DNA of 64,000 bases from Murinocardiopsis flavida (GCF_003014485.1 NZ_PYGA01000011.1:62001-126000), one strand, 5' to 3'; shown: positions 43,770-53,373, numbered from the stretch's first letter. Made by a program: numbers and translations. The notes: generated from the sequence alone by a model not told the origin.

Positions 43770-44087
43770 TCACGCCTCCAGGTAGCGGAGGCCCGCCACC
43801 CCGATGAGGATCAGCGCGAGGAACACGATCCTGAGGGGGTCGGCGTCCTCGCCGAGGAGCAGCACCCCGGCGACCGCCACGCCGAACGCCCCCAGCCCCA
43901 CCCACACCGCATAGGCCGTGCCCACCGGCAGGTGGCGCAGTGCCAGCGTGAGCATGACGAAGCTGGTCGCGGCGAACACCACGCCGATGACGCTCGGCCA
44001 GAGGCGGGTGAACCCCTCCGACTGCTTGAGCGCGAGCGCCCAGACGATCTCCAGCAGGGCCGCGGCGACGAGCGCCAGCCAGGCCAC
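43770..44087 (-). CDS. Small multidrug resistance protein, SugE/Gdx-type
   Basis: A 105-residue four-helix SMR transporter. The first helix WLALVAAALLEIVWALALKQ carries the essential glutamate, and GFTRLWPS, HLPVGTAYAVWVGLGAFG and LGEDADPLRI are the SugE/Gdx-type pattern, so guanidinium export is more likely than broad drug export. Of two GTG starts, 44087 has GGAGG at eight bases and is preferred over 44093. No guanidine riboswitch was seen. It lies 28 bases after the SDR gene on the same strand, so the two are probably one operon. Confidence 0.88.
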   Translation of the reverse strand: MAWLALVAAALLEIVWALALKQSEGFTRLWPSVIGVVFAATSFVMLTLALRHLPVGTAYAVWVGLGAFGVAVAGVLLLGEDADPLRIVFLALILIGVAGLRYLEA

Positions 44088-44115
44088 GGTCACCGCCTCC
44101 GCGTTCCGGCCGGGT

Positions 44116-44874
44116 TCACGCGTTCGCCCCGGCGTCGACCAGGAGGGAGGCCCCGGTGATGCTGCGCCCGCCGGGACCGGCCAGGTGCGCCACCGACGCC
44201 GCGATGTCCTCGGGGTCGCAGTAGCGGCCGAGGGCGGTGAGGGCCCGCTCCGCATCGGCCTCGGCGGACACCGCCGGGTTCATCTCCGTGTCGGTGGAGC
44301 CCGGCTGCACCAGGTTGGCGGTGATCCCGCGCGGACCGAGGTCGCGTGCGAGCCCGCGGGTGAGCCCCAGCAGCGACGCCTTGCTCATGGCGTAGAGCGT
44401 CATCCCGGCGGCGGGCACGCGCTCGCCGAGGTTGCTGCCGATGGTGATGATCCGGCCGCCGGCGCCCATGTGCGGCGCCGCCGCCTGCGCGGCGAGGAAC
44501 GCCGCGCGCCCGTGGACGGCCGTCACCCGGTCGTACTCCTCGACCGTGACCTCGTCCATCGGGCCGAACGGTGCTACCCCGGCGTTGTTGACCAGGATGT
44601 CGAGCCGCCCGAAGTGCTCGGCGGCGCGCTCGACGGCCGCGCGGACCGCGGCGGGGTCGCCCGCGTCGGCGGCGATGGCGAGCCCCCGGACGCCGGCGGC
44701 CTCGGCGCCGCGCACCACCTCGGCGGCGCGGTCGGCCGCGCTCAGGTAGGTGAGCGCGACATCCGCCCCGTCGGCCGCGAGGCGCAGGGCGACGGCGGCG
44801 CCGATGCCGCGGCTGCCCCCGGTCACCAGTGCGGCCCGACCGGCGAGGGGGCGCGGTACTGCGGAGTTGGGCAT
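44116..44874 (-). CDS. SDR family oxidoreductase
   Basis: A 252-residue short-chain dehydrogenase. The NAD(P) motif TGGSRGIG (about 18-25), NNAG, the catalytic serine in IGSNLG, YAMSK and the closing GRSITGASLLVDAG are intact. ATG 44874 follows ACAGGAGAAA. The family reduces ketones or oxidises alcohols; no substrate is evident. It shares a divergent promoter region with a TetR regulator whose likely operator is at 44952-44971. Confidence 0.92.
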   Translation of the reverse strand: MPNSAVPRPLAGRAALVTGGSRGIGAAVALRLAADGADVALTYLSAADRAAEVVRGAEAAGVRGLAIAADAGDPAAVRAAVERAAEHFGRLDILVNNAGVAPFGPMDEVTVEEYDRVTAVHGRAAFLAAQAAAPHMGAGGRIITIGSNLGERVPAAGMTLYAMSKASLLGLTRGLARDLGPRGITANLVQPGSTDTEMNPAVSAEADAERALTALGRYCDPEDIAASVAHLAGPGGRSITGASLLVDAGANA

Positions 44875-44951
44875 GGGTTTTCTCCTGTACGTCGGCGAAT
44901 GGCGGCGCGGCCCGCGGTGCAGCGGTGTCCGGCCCGAACACCACAGAGCAT

Positions 44952-44971
44952 AAACGGAGAATCCTCCGTTT
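44952..44971. promoter_or_regulatory. TetR-type operator between SDR and TetR genes
   Basis: AAACGGAG-AATC-CTCCGTTT is a perfect 8-bp inverted repeat in an AT-richer patch. Overlapping it, ATCCTCC (44961) pairs with GGAGGAT (44977), giving a second, wider dyad. Confidence 0.65.
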
Positions 44972-45169
44972 TCAATGGAGGATGGTGGGGCCTCCGCTAA
45001 ACTCACGCCAGTGCGTGCGTGCCGGTCGCTTCCCGACCGGCGGGGCACGCACCGCCAACCGCACCGACGCACCGACGCACCGACGCACCGACCACACGAC
45101 GACCGGGGAAGGCCCGCCGGCACACAGGTGAGCAACCACGAATCCGGCCCGCCGCGGCGGCCGCTGCCC

Positions 45170-45778
45170 ATGGCGGACGACACCCGCCCCGAACGCGCCG
45201 ACGCCGCACGCAACCGCCGCGCGCTCCTCGCCGCGGCCGACGCGATCCTCGCCGAGCACGGCACCGAGGGCCTGACCATGGAGGCGGTGGGCGCGCGCGC
45301 CGGCGTGGGCATCGGCACCGTCTACCGGCGCTTCGGCGACCTCGGCGGGCTCGCGCACGCCATGCTCGACGCCCAGGAGCGCGCGCTCCAGGCCGGGTTC
45401 CTGTCGGGTCCGCCGCCGCTCGGCCCCGGCGCGCCACCGGTCGAGCGCATCCACGCGTTCGCCGCGGCGTTCGTCGACCGGCTCGAAGCGCAGGCCGAGC
45501 TGCTCGCCGTCGCCGAGACCGACACCGTCGAGGCCCGCTACCGCAGCGGGGCCTACGGCGCGCACCACGCCCACCTGTCGGCCCTGATCGCCGCGGCCCG
45601 CCCCGGCGCCGACGCCGGGTACCTCGCCGACGCCCTGCTGAGCCCCCTGGAGGCGGCCCTCTACCTGCACCAGCGCAGGGACAGGGCCATGGACCCCGAA
45701 CGCATCCGCGCCGGGCTGCGCGACGTCGTCGACCGCATCACCGCACCAGCCCCCGGGCCCGACCGCACCACCCATTGA
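45170..45778 (+). CDS. TetR family transcriptional regulator
   Basis: A 202-residue regulator from ATG 45170 (GTG 45128 would add 14 residues; neither has a good ribosome site). The DNA-binding domain reads ARNRRALLAAADAILAEHG, LTMEAVGARAGVGIGTVYRRF. The ligand domain is typical for TetR proteins that control SDR or exporter genes. It is divergent from the SDR/SMR pair and a perfect inverted repeat lies between them, so it probably represses the pair. Confidence 0.9.
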   Translation: MADDTRPERADAARNRRALLAAADAILAEHGTEGLTMEAVGARAGVGIGTVYRRFGDLGGLAHAMLDAQERALQAGFLSGPPPLGPGAPPVERIHAFAAAFVDRLEAQAELLAVAETDTVEARYRSGAYGAHHAHLSALIAAARPGADAGYLADALLSPLEAALYLHQRRDRAMDPERIRAGLRDVVDRITAPAPGPDRTTH

Positions 45779-45805
45779 CCTCGACCTAAGTCGAGCTCCT
45801 AGCCT
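45775..45805 (+). promoter_or_regulatory. MerR/SoxR-type promoter with 19-bp spacer
   Basis: TTGACC (45775-45780) and TAGCCT (45800-45805) are 19 bases apart. The spacer contains the dyad CTCGAC-CTAA-GTCGAG (45780-45795), the arrangement recognised by MerR-family activators. It overlaps the stop codon of the TetR gene and points to the VOC gene at 45887. Confidence 0.6.
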
Positions 45806-45886
45806 GGCGCGGTCGGCGCCCGCAGCACGCGAGCGCCACACGGGCGCTACACGAGCGCCGTGCGATCACGTGGAGGCCCGGGGACC

Positions 45887-46270
45887 ATGAAGGTGCACCA
45901 ACTCGGCTGGCTCGGCACCCGCACGCCCAACGCGGCGGCGATGGCCGACTTCCTCGAACACACCCTCGGCCTGGAGGGGCGGCAGGAGGCCGCCGGGTTC
46001 TGGGTGTTCACCCTGCCCAACGGCGCGAACGTCGAGGTCTTCGGGCCGGAGCACCCCGGCAAGGAGCACTTCGCCACCGGGCCCGTCGCCGGGTTCCACG
46101 TCGACGACGTCGACGCGGCGGCCGCCGAACTCCGCGCGGGCGGCTGCGAGATCGTGCACGGCCCGACCCGCCACAGCGCGCAATCGGCGTGGGTGCACTT
46201 CCGCGCGCCCGACGGGGCGGTCTACGAACTGGTGGAAGGGCCGATCCGGCGCACAGCACCCGAAGCGTGA
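45887..46270 (+). CDS. VOC family protein
   Basis: A 127-residue glyoxalase-fold protein. Two modules: LGWLGTRTPNAAAMADFLEH with LPNGANVEVFGPE, then VAGFHVDDVDAAAAELRAGG with VHFRAPDGAVYELVEG. ATG 45887 follows GGAGGCCCGGGG. It stands alone under a MerR/SoxR-type promoter, which suggests induction by an electrophile or redox compound (inference). A strong hairpin follows. Confidence 0.85.
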   Translation: MKVHQLGWLGTRTPNAAAMADFLEHTLGLEGRQEAAGFWVFTLPNGANVEVFGPEHPGKEHFATGPVAGFHVDDVDAAAAELRAGGCEIVHGPTRHSAQSAWVHFRAPDGAVYELVEGPIRRTAPEA

Positions 46271-46272
46271 AA

Positions 46273-46306
46273 CGGGCCCGCGCCCCGGTGCCGGGGCGCG
46301 GGCCCG
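46273..46306. terminator. Bidirectional hairpin between VOC and tex genes
   Basis: CGGGCCCGCGCCCCGG and CCGGGGCGCGGGCCCG are perfect 16-bp complements with a two-base gap. It lies four bases from each of the convergent stop codons. Confidence 0.85.
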
Positions 46307-46310
46307 GGTG

Positions 46311-48731
46311 CTATCCCAGCCCGGCCCGGCGCAGGGCGTCGGCGAGGGCGCCGCCCCCGGAGTCGGCCTGCTGCCCGCCGCCGCGCCGACCGTCCTTGCG
46401 CTCGCGGCCGCCGCCCTTGCGGTCGCCGCCCGAGCCCTCGCCGCCGCGCCGCCCGCCCTTGGGCCGGCCCTGCCGCCCGCCGCCGTCGGCGTCCCGCTCA
46501 GAACCCCTCTGAGTGCCCCCCTCAGAGCCCTTCTCGGAGCCCTTCTCACCGGCCTCGTCGTCCAACCGCAGGGTCAGGGAGATGCGCTTGCGCCGGATGT
46601 CGACCTCCAGCACCTTGACGCGCACCACGTCGCCGGGCTTGACGATCTCGCGGGGGTCGCTGACGAAGTTCTTCGACATCGCGGAGATGTGCACCAGGCC
46701 GTCCTGGTGGACACCGACGTCGACAAAGGCGCCGAACGCCGCCACGTTGGTGACCACGCCCTCCAGCACCATGCCGCGTTCGAGGTCGCCGAGCTTGTCG
46801 ACGCCCTCCTTGAACACGGCCGTGGTGAACGCCGGCCGGGGGTCGCGGCCCGGCTTCTCCAGCTCCTTGAGGATGTCGGTGACGGTCGGCAGGCCGAACT
46901 TCTCGTCGACGAACTCCTTCGCCTTGAGCCCTCGCAGCGACGCCCCGTTGCCGATGAGCCCGGCGACGTCGCCGCCCGTGGTGCCGAGGATGCGCCGCAC
47001 GACGGGGTACGCCTCGGGGTGCACGCTGGACGCGTCGAGCGGGTCGTCGCCGCCGCGGATCCGCAGGAACCCGGCGCACTGCTCGAACGCCTTCGGGCCG
47101 AGGCGCGCGACGTCGCCGAGCCCGGTGCGGGTGCGGAACGACCCGTGGGCGTCGCGGTGCGCCACGATGTTCTCGGCGAGGGTCGCGCTGATTCCCGAGA
47201 CGCGGGTGAGCAGCGGAGCGGACGCCGTGTTGACGTCGACCCCGACCCCGTTCACGCAGTCCTCCACCACGGCGTCGAGCGAGCGCGACAGCTTCACCTC
47301 CGACAGGTCGTGCTGGTACTGGCCGACCCCGATGGACTTGGGGTCGATCTTGACCAGTTCCGCCAGCGGGTCCTGCAAGCGCCGCGCGATGGACACCGCC
47401 CCGCGCAGGGACACGTCCATGCCGGGGAGCTCCTGGGAGGCGAACGCCGACGCGGAGTACACCGACGCGCCGGCCTCCGACACCATGGCCTTGGTGAGGT
47501 TCAGGTCGGGGTGCCTGGCGATGAGGTCGGCCGCGAGCTTGTCGGTCTCGCGCGACGCCGTGCCGTTGCCGATGGCGATGAGCTCCACGCCGTGCGCGCG
47601 GGCGGTCTTCGCGAGGGTCTCGACGGCCTGGTCCCAGCGGTTCTGCGGCTGGTGCGGGTAGACCGTCTCGGTGCCGAGGACCTTGCCGGTGGTGTCGACC
47701 ACGGCGACCTTCACCCCGGTGCGGAACCCGGGGTCGAGGCCCATGGTGGCGCGGGTCCCGGCCGGCGCGGCGAGCAGCAGGTCGCGCAGGTTCGCCGCGA
47801 ACACGTTCACCGCCTCCTCCTCGGCGGCCTGCCACAGCCGCATGCGGAGGTCGATGTCGAGACGCACCAGGACGCGGGTGCGCCACGCCCAGCGGACGGT
47901 CTCGGCCAGCCACCGGTCGGCGGGCCTGCCCTGGTCGGCGATCCCGAAGTGCTCGGCGATGCGCTCCTCGAAGCCGCTGGGGCCGACGGGCGCGTTCTCC
48001 GGCAGCTCCTCCGGCTCCAGGGTGAGGGAGAGGACCTCCTCCTTCTCCCCCCGGAACAGCGCGAGCAGGCGGTGCGAGGGGAGCTTGGCGAACGGTTCGG
48101 CGAAGTCGAAGTAGTCGGCGAACTTCGCGCCCTCCTGCTCCTTGCCGTCGCGGACCGCGGAGACGACGCGGCCGCGCGCCCACATGCGCTCGCGCAGCTC
48201 CCCGATGAGGTCCGGGTCCTCGGTGAACCGCTCGACCAGGACGGCGCGGGCGCCGTCGAGGGCCGCCTTGGTGTCGGCGACGCCCTTCTCCGCGTCGACG
48301 TAGCCGGCCGCGGCGGTCTCCGGGACGGTGCCGGGCTCGGTGAGCAGCAGGTCGGCGAGCGGTTCGAGGCCGGCTTCGCGGGCGATCTGGGCCTTGGTGC
48401 GGCGCTTGGGCTTGTACGGGAGGTAGACGTCCTCCAGGCGGGCCTTGGTGTCGGCCGCCATGATGCGGGCTTCGAGCGCGTCGTCGAGCTTGCCCTGCTC
48501 GCGGACCGACTCCAGGACGGCGGACCGGCGCTCTTCCAGCTCACGCAGGTAGCGGAGGCGCTCTTCGAGGGTGCGCAGCTGGGTGTCATCGAGGGTTCCG
48601 GTGACCTCCTTGCGGTAGCGCGCGATGAACGGCACGGTCGCGCCGTCGTCGAGCAGCCCCACGGCGGCGTCGACCTGCCGTCCGGCAACTCCGAGCTCTT
48701 CGGCGATCCGCTGGTGAATCGAGGTCGTCAC
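46311..48731 (-). CDS. tex: Tex family RNA-binding transcription accessory protein
   Basis: An 806-residue Tex protein: N-terminal helical domain ([16 protein letters not shown]), YqgF-like domain ([34 protein letters not shown]), helix-hairpin-helix ([18 protein letters not shown]), and an S1 domain near 650-715 ([20 protein letters not shown]). Start is GTG 48731 ([15 protein letters not shown]). The S1 domain is followed by about 80 residues of Glu/Gly/Arg/Lys-rich low complexity ending [13 protein letters not shown], which adds to RNA binding or is disordered. Tex proteins act on transcription and RNA in the cytoplasm. Confidence 0.95.
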   Translation of the reverse strand: MTTSIHQRIAEELGVAGRQVDAAVGLLDDGATVPFIARYRKEVTGTLDDTQLRTLEERLRYLRELEERRSAVLESVREQGKLDDALEARIMAADTKARLEDVYLPYKPKRRTKAQIAREAGLEPLADLLLTEPGTVPETAAAGYVDAEKGVADTKAALDGARAVLVERFTEDPDLIGELRERMWARGRVVSAVRDGKEQEGAKFADYFDFAEPFAKLPSHRLLALFRGEKEEVLSLTLEPEELPENAPVGPSGFEERIAEHFGIADQGRPADRWLAETVRWAWRTRVLVRLDIDLRMRLWQAAEEEAVNVFAANLRDLLLAAPAGTRATMGLDPGFRTGVKVAVVDTTGKVLGTETVYPHQPQNRWDQAVETLAKTARAHGVELIAIGNGTASRETDKLAADLIARHPDLNLTKAMVSEAGASVYSASAFASQELPGMDVSLRGAVSIARRLQDPLAELVKIDPKSIGVGQYQHDLSEVKLSRSLDAVVEDCVNGVGVDVNTASAPLLTRVSGISATLAENIVAHRDAHGSFRTRTGLGDVARLGPKAFEQCAGFLRIRGGDDPLDASSVHPEAYPVVRRILGTTGGDVAGLIGNGASLRGLKAKEFVDEKFGLPTVTDILKELEKPGRDPRPAFTTAVFKEGVDKLGDLERGMVLEGVVTNVAAFGAFVDVGVHQDGLVHISAMSKNFVSDPREIVKPGDVVRVKVLEVDIRRKRISLTLRLDDEAGEKGSEKGSEGGTQRGSERDADGGGRQGRPKGGRRGGEGSGGDRKGGGRERKDGRRGGGQQADSGGGALADALRRAGLG

Positions 48732-48906
48732 GATGCTGATCCGTCTCCTGATCACGAGGTCCGGGACCGTGCGGCCCCGGTTGTGCAATCCCCGATGCAT
48801 TGTGCCGCTGTCGGGCCGCGTTGTCGCATCGCACAGGGGTCCGCGACCGGCCCCGACCGACGCGGGGACACCCGGGCGCGCCCGGCCCCGGCCGGCGCGG
48901 GGGCGC

Positions 48907-49545
48907 TCAGCCGCCCTCGGCCCCGGCCCTGGCCACCGCGATGGCGCCGACCGGGACGGGGTAGCCGACGCGGGCCCGCCACGGCCCGCCGTCGAAGCGC
49001 TCGAACGACAGCAGGCCGCCCTCGGCGCTGCGGAAGTCGGCGTAGTCCATGACGCCGTTGGCGGGCAGGCCGGTGTCGCCGGTGCTCTCGTAGGAGAACC
49101 CGCCGCGGCCGGCGCGCTCGTAGCGGCCGCCGTAGGCGTCCATGGCCTCGGTCTCGGGGTCGTGCGCCGGGATGGCGTCGCCCGTGCTGAGGTCGATGCT
49201 GGGCGCGGGCGACCACAGCACCGTGCGGGTCTGCCCGGTGGCGCCGCCCTCCACGGACAGCCACCGGTGGCCTTCGGGGGTGTACAGGGCGTGCTGCACC
49301 CAGTGCCGGTCGGCGACGTACATGTGCAGGGTCCCCGTGACGGTGGCCCGCTCGAACCCGAAGTCGATCGTGCCGCCCGGCCGGATGGCGGCGAGCTGCT
49401 CTTCGGCCGAGGCGACGGGGAACAGCGGACGGCCGTCCGCGGGCGGGGCCTCCTGGTCGCCCTTGCGGTTTCCGGCGAGCGAGAACCCGAAGACGAAGAG
49501 GACGAACACCGCCAACGCGCCCGCACCGATGAGCACCAAATCCAC
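48907..49545 (-). CDS. DUF4178-like membrane-anchored protein
   Basis: A 212-residue protein with one N-terminal membrane segment ([20 protein letters not shown]) and a soluble domain. [30 protein letters not shown] and [20 protein letters not shown] match the DUF4178 pattern. The family is often near phage-shock or spermidine-synthase-like genes, but here it is between tex and a GNAT gene. The domain would sit on the cytoplasmic side if the segment is an N-out anchor; this is not certain. Start ATG 49545. Confidence 0.75.
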   Translation of the reverse strand: MDLVLIGAGALAVFVLFVFGFSLAGNRKGDQEAPPADGRPLFPVASAEEQLAAIRPGGTIDFGFERATVTGTLHMYVADRHWVQHALYTPEGHRWLSVEGGATGQTRTVLWSPAPSIDLSTGDAIPAHDPETEAMDAYGGRYERAGRGGFSYESTGDTGLPANGVMDYADFRSAEGGLLSFERFDGGPWRARVGYPVPVGAIAVARAGAEGG

Positions 49546-49837
49546 TGCCGTCCTCGCAATCGCCCGTGCTGCGCCGGAAAAGCCGCCCTTAAGCGGAACA
49601 GGACGCTTTGGGGTCGGACGCTACCGCGATCGGCCGGGTTCCGGGGGATAACGGCCGGATGCGGTCCGTGACAGACCCTCCGGCGGTGCGCCCGGCGCGG
49701 TGGGCGGGGCGGGCGATCCGCCGGTTCCGGCGCCGCACGCGGGCCCGGGCGCATCCGGATTCGAGCGCATCCGGATCCGGGCCCGACACGCGGATCCGGG
49801 CCGCCCCCGCCGGCCCGGCCCTCGTACCCCTACCCCC

Positions 49838-50323
49838 TCACACGCGGTCGGTGCCGTACCACTCGGACGCCTGGGTGAGCCCCGAGCGCCACAGGAACGC
49901 CCGCATCCGGGCGTCGGGGCCGTCGTTGATCACCACGAGGCGGCGCACGCCGAGCGCCCGCAGGCGGACGCGGGCCGACTCCAGCAGCGAGGCCCCGCAG
50001 TCCCACCAGTCGCCGGGGTCGGAGACCGCGAAGTCCTCGATGTAGCTGAAGAGGGTGCCTGCGGCCTCGCTCTGCCGCGACTCGACGAGGGAGGCGAACA
50101 GGTACCCGCTCAGGTACCCGGCCCGGGTACCCACCAGTGACAGCACGCGGGGCTCGCCGATGGACTGCTGGAGGTGGATGCGCTGCCGGTGCAGGTCGTC
50201 GGCTGTGATCGGGGCCGAGTGGGGGTCGCGGTTGGCCATGCGGTGGCGGTAGGCGAGTTCGGAGATCGCGTCGATGTCGAATGCGAGTGCGTCGCGGACG
50301 TCGAGTCGGGTGTCCACGGTCAT
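49838..50323 (-). CDS. GNAT family acetyltransferase
   Basis: A 161-residue protein with the GNAT pattern: VRDALAFDIDAISELAYRHR, a strand-turn at RVLSLVGTRAGYLSGYLFAS, the acetyl-CoA region SYIEDFAVSDPGDWWDCGAS (in place of the usual Q/RxxGxG/A, here WWDCGA), then RRLVVINDGPDARMRAFLWR and the closing EWYGTDRV. The target cannot be told. Start ATG 50323. It is divergent from the acyl-CoA oxidase-like gene with a repeat-rich gap. Confidence 0.82.
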   Translation of the reverse strand: MTVDTRLDVRDALAFDIDAISELAYRHRMANRDPHSAPITADDLHRQRIHLQQSIGEPRVLSLVGTRAGYLSGYLFASLVESRQSEAAGTLFSYIEDFAVSDPGDWWDCGASLLESARVRLRALGVRRLVVINDGPDARMRAFLWRSGLTQASEWYGTDRV

Positions 50324-50687
50324 TTCCGCCTGCCTTCTCTCGGTCTACCGCCATTGTGCCGCGATGACTGGAACCTTCCCTTTTCGTCGGCTTCGCATAG
50401 CCGTCCGCCACCGCGAAATGTCCCATGCGTCCCGTTGGGGACGGCGCGCCGCGGTGAACGCGGTGAACGCGGGGAGCGCGTCCCCGGCGACCGCGGCCAC
50501 GGCGCACACCGCCCCTGCGCACGCGATCCCGGCGACCGCTTACACGGCGCGCGCCACCCCTGCGCACGCGATCCCGGCGACCGCTTACACGGCACGCGCC
50601 ACCCCTGGACACCGCCCCTGCGCACCACGCAAGCTACCGACTAGTAACATGAGGGGGCAGAGGCACGACGAGCGTTCGGGGGACACG
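50324..50687. other. Repeat-containing gap between GNAT and acyl-CoA oxidase-like genes
   Basis: 364 bases. The first part (to 50410) is less GC-rich and probably holds the GNAT promoter; the middle consists of the 45-bp repeats at 50467-50620; a CTAGTAAC element near 50640 may be the -10 of the next gene. No coding frame is supported. Confidence 0.55.
50467..50620. repeat. 45-bp tandem repeats
   Basis: Copies begin at 50512 and 50557 with CCCCTGCGCACGCGATCCCG; a partial copy follows at 50602 and a degenerate one precedes at about 50467. The period is 15 codons, so spurious frames stay open in both directions. Confidence 0.8.
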
Positions 50688-52658
50688 ATGGGCAGCACCG
50701 GCACACCGGAGAAGTTCGATGTCGACGCGATGCGGACACTCCTCGACGGCCGCTGGGCGCACGTCCGCGAACAGGCCAGAGAGGTCCTCACCGGCGACCT
50801 CTTCGCCCCCGTCCACGGGCTCGGCATGGCGGAGCACCGGGCGCGCGTGCTGGAGCAGGTCAAGGCCCTCGCCAAGACCGGGATCCCCGGCTACGGGTTC
50901 TCCACCGCGCACGGCGGCGCCGGGGACGTCGGCGCCTCGGCCGTCGCCTTCGAGATGCTCGTCTGCGACCTGTCCCTCATGGTCAAGATGGGCGTGCAAT
51001 GGGGCCTCTTCGGCGGCGCCGTCCAGGCGCTCGGCACCGAGGCCCACCACGCCGAGTACCTGCCCCGCATCATCTCGCTGGAACTGCCCGGCTGCTTCGC
51101 GATGACCGAGACCGGGCACGGCTCCGACGTCCAGGCGCTGCGCACCACCGCCGGCTACGACCCGGCCACCGAAGAGTTCGTGGTGCACACCCCCGACGAC
51201 GCGGCACGCAAGGACTACATCGGCAACGCCGCCCGCGACGGCCGCGTCGCCGCCGTGTTCGCCCAGCTCGTCAGCGGCGGCGAGAACCACGGCGTGCACT
51301 GCCTCCTGGTCCCCATCCGCGACGCCGACGGCACCCCCCTGCCCGGCGTGCGCATCGAGGACTGCGGCCCCAAGGCCGGTCTCAACGGTGTCGACAACGG
51401 GCGCCTGTGGTTCGACTCCGTCCGGGTGCCCCGCACCGCGCTCCTCGACCGCTACGGCGCCGTCGCACCCGACGGCACCTACTCCAGCCCCATCGCCAAC
51501 CCCAACCGGCGCTTCTTCACCATGCTCGGCACCCTCGTACGCGGCCGCATCAGCGTCGGCGGCGGCGCGGGCAGCGCCACCAAGGCCGCGCTCGCCATCG
51601 CCGTGCGCTACGCCGAGGCCCGCACCCAGTTCGACCGGCCCGGCACCGGCCACGAGGTCACCCTGCTCGACTACCTCGCCCACCAGCGCCGCCTGATCCC
51701 GGCCCTCGCCCGCAGCTACGCGCTCCACTTCGCCCAAGAGGAGCTCGTCTCCGCCCTGCACGACGGCGCCGCGCTCCCCGACGGCCTGAACGAGCACGAC
51801 CAGCGCGAACTGGAGGCCCGGGCCGCCGGCCTCAAAGCCGTCGCCACGTGGCACGCGACCCGCACCATCCAGACCTGCCGCGAGGCGTGCGGCGGCGCCG
51901 GATACCTCGCGGAGAACCGGATCCCGCAGCTCAAGGCCGACACCGACGTGTTCACCACCTTTGAAGGCGACAACACGGTGCTGATGCAGCTCGTCGCCAA
52001 GGGCCTGCTCACCAACTACCAGCAGGAGTTCGGCAGCCTGGACCAGCTCGGCATGGTGCGGTTCGTCGCCGGGCAGGTCCTCGACACCGTCGTGGAACGC
52101 ACCGCCGCGCGCGGGCTCATCGACCGCCTCGTCCAGGCCGCGCCGGGCCGCGACGAGGACGCCGACCTGTACAGCCGCGGCTGGCAGTGCAAGCTGCTGG
52201 AGGACCGCGAGAAGCACATCGTCGAAGGGCTCGCGCGGCGGCTGCGCCGCGCCGGGTCCAGCGGCGCCGACGCGTTCGAGGTGTTCAACAACGCCCAGGA
52301 CCACGTGCTCAACGCCGCCCGGGCGCACATCGACCGGGTGGTACTGGAGGCGTTCGTCGCCGGGATCGAGCGCTGCGCCGACGACGGCGCCAAGGCCGTC
52401 CTGGAACGCCTGTGCGACCTGTTCGTCCTGTCGACCCTCGAGGAGGACCGCGCCTGGTTCCTGGAGCACGGGCGCCTCACCCCGGCCCGCGCCAAGGCCG
52501 TCACCGAGGCCGTCAACACCCTGTGCCGCACGCTGCGCCCGCACGCCCGCGACCTCGTCGACTCCTTCGGGCTGAACGACGAATGGCTGGCCGCGCCCAT
52601 CGCGCTGGGCGCCGAGGAGCGCCGCCGGAAAGTGCAGGAGGACGCCCTGCGGGGGTGA
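50688..52658 (+). CDS. Acyl-CoA oxidase/dehydrogenase family protein (long form)
   Basis: A 656-residue flavoprotein, longer than classical acyl-CoA dehydrogenases (about 385) and of acyl-CoA oxidase length. CFAMTETGHGSDVQALRTTA is the FAD/substrate segment, with KDYIGNAARDG, RRFFTMLGTLVRGRISVGGG, and CREACGGAGYLAENRIPQLK, then VFTTFEGDNTVLMQLVAKGL (all family motifs). The catalytic glutamate is expected in TFEGDN. The C-terminal 220 residues correspond to the oxidase extension. ATG 50688 follows GGGGG; ATG 50649 is possible. It would oxidise acyl-CoA to enoyl-CoA, with oxygen or an electron carrier as acceptor. Confidence 0.9.
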   Translation: MGSTGTPEKFDVDAMRTLLDGRWAHVREQAREVLTGDLFAPVHGLGMAEHRARVLEQVKALAKTGIPGYGFSTAHGGAGDVGASAVAFEMLVCDLSLMVKMGVQWGLFGGAVQALGTEAHHAEYLPRIISLELPGCFAMTETGHGSDVQALRTTAGYDPATEEFVVHTPDDAARKDYIGNAARDGRVAAVFAQLVSGGENHGVHCLLVPIRDADGTPLPGVRIEDCGPKAGLNGVDNGRLWFDSVRVPRTALLDRYGAVAPDGTYSSPIANPNRRFFTMLGTLVRGRISVGGGAGSATKAALAIAVRYAEARTQFDRPGTGHEVTLLDYLAHQRRLIPALARSYALHFAQEELVSALHDGAALPDGLNEHDQRELEARAAGLKAVATWHATRTIQTCREACGGAGYLAENRIPQLKADTDVFTTFEGDNTVLMQLVAKGLLTNYQQEFGSLDQLGMVRFVAGQVLDTVVERTAARGLIDRLVQAAPGRDEDADLYSRGWQCKLLEDREKHIVEGLARRLRRAGSSGADAFEVFNNAQDHVLNAARAHIDRVVLEAFVAGIERCADDGAKAVLERLCDLFVLSTLEEDRAWFLEHGRLTPARAKAVTEAVNTLCRTLRPHARDLVDSFGLNDEWLAAPIALGAEERRRKVQEDALRG

Positions 52659-52744
52659 GGCCGGGCGCCGCCCCGGAATCGGTGCGACCCGCCGTGACGG
52701 TCAGTCACATGCGGTCTGCTATAGGGGGTACGTTGGCGGGCATC

Positions 52745-53350
52745 ATGAATACCAGCACCGGAGAGAACGCCCGCAAGGAAGACGTGCCGCCCGTGAAGGA
52801 ACCGGTTCAGGCAGACCCGGTGACGGACGGCGACACCGCTCTCCCGGAGAACGGCGACGGCCCCAGCTCCAACGGCAGCGCGCAGGTCGGCGGCGCGCAC
52901 CCGCTCGACCCCGAGGGCCCGCACGAGGACGACCACCTGGATTCCGCCGACCAGGAGTACGCCGACCAGGAGTACGCGGACGCCGCCGCGCCGGCACCCA
53001 AGCCCGGCGGGACCTTCTCGGCGGAGACCTTCGCCGTCGCCGCGATCCTGCTCACCGGCCTGGCCATGATCGGCACCCGGATGGGCCAGCTCCTGGCGAG
53101 CATCACGGCCGACCCCGCCGACCAGGTGTCCAGCATCGCCAACGTGATCCTCGGCGACGCCGGGACCGCACTGCTCGGTGTGCTGCTCGGCGGTGTCTCA
53201 CTGATCCTGTCCAACAGCGCGACCCACCGGTGGGCGAAGTGGGTCGCCACCGCCGCCATCATCGTCGGGGTCGTCGCGGTCGCGGCCGGCGGCGCGGCGT
53301 TCCTGCTGCTGCCCGAGCCCCAACCCATGCAGATGCAGCCCGGCATGTAG
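52745..53350 (+). CDS. Membrane protein with acidic N-terminus
   Basis: A 201-residue protein of unknown role. The first 90 residues are acidic and low-complexity (with the duplicated ADQEYADQEYAD), followed by three membrane segments: FAVAAILLTGLAMIGTRMGQ, NVILGDAGTALLGVLLGGVS and WVATAAIIVGVVAVAAGGAA. The short tail contains QPMQMQPGM. I choose ATG 52745; an in-frame ATG at 52709 is possible, and a TATAGG element lies between, favouring the downstream start. A hairpin follows. Confidence 0.7.
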   Translation: MNTSTGENARKEDVPPVKEPVQADPVTDGDTALPENGDGPSSNGSAQVGGAHPLDPEGPHEDDHLDSADQEYADQEYADAAAPAPKPGGTFSAETFAVAAILLTGLAMIGTRMGQLLASITADPADQVSSIANVILGDAGTALLGVLLGGVSLILSNSATHRWAKWVATAAIIVGVVAVAAGGAAFLLLPEPQPMQMQPGM

Positions 53351-53373
53351 GCACGCACGCACGACGTCCACCC

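Noticed and set aside
44088-44115. Guanidine riboswitch in front of the SugE/Gdx-like gene.
   Set aside because: Only 28 bases separate it from the SDR gene and no conserved riboswitch motif is visible there or upstream of the SDR start.
50274-50687. N-terminal extension of the acyl-CoA oxidase-like protein.
   Set aside because: It would be made mostly of 45-bp repeat translation (AHAIPATAYTARAT) and homologues start near the ATG at 50688.
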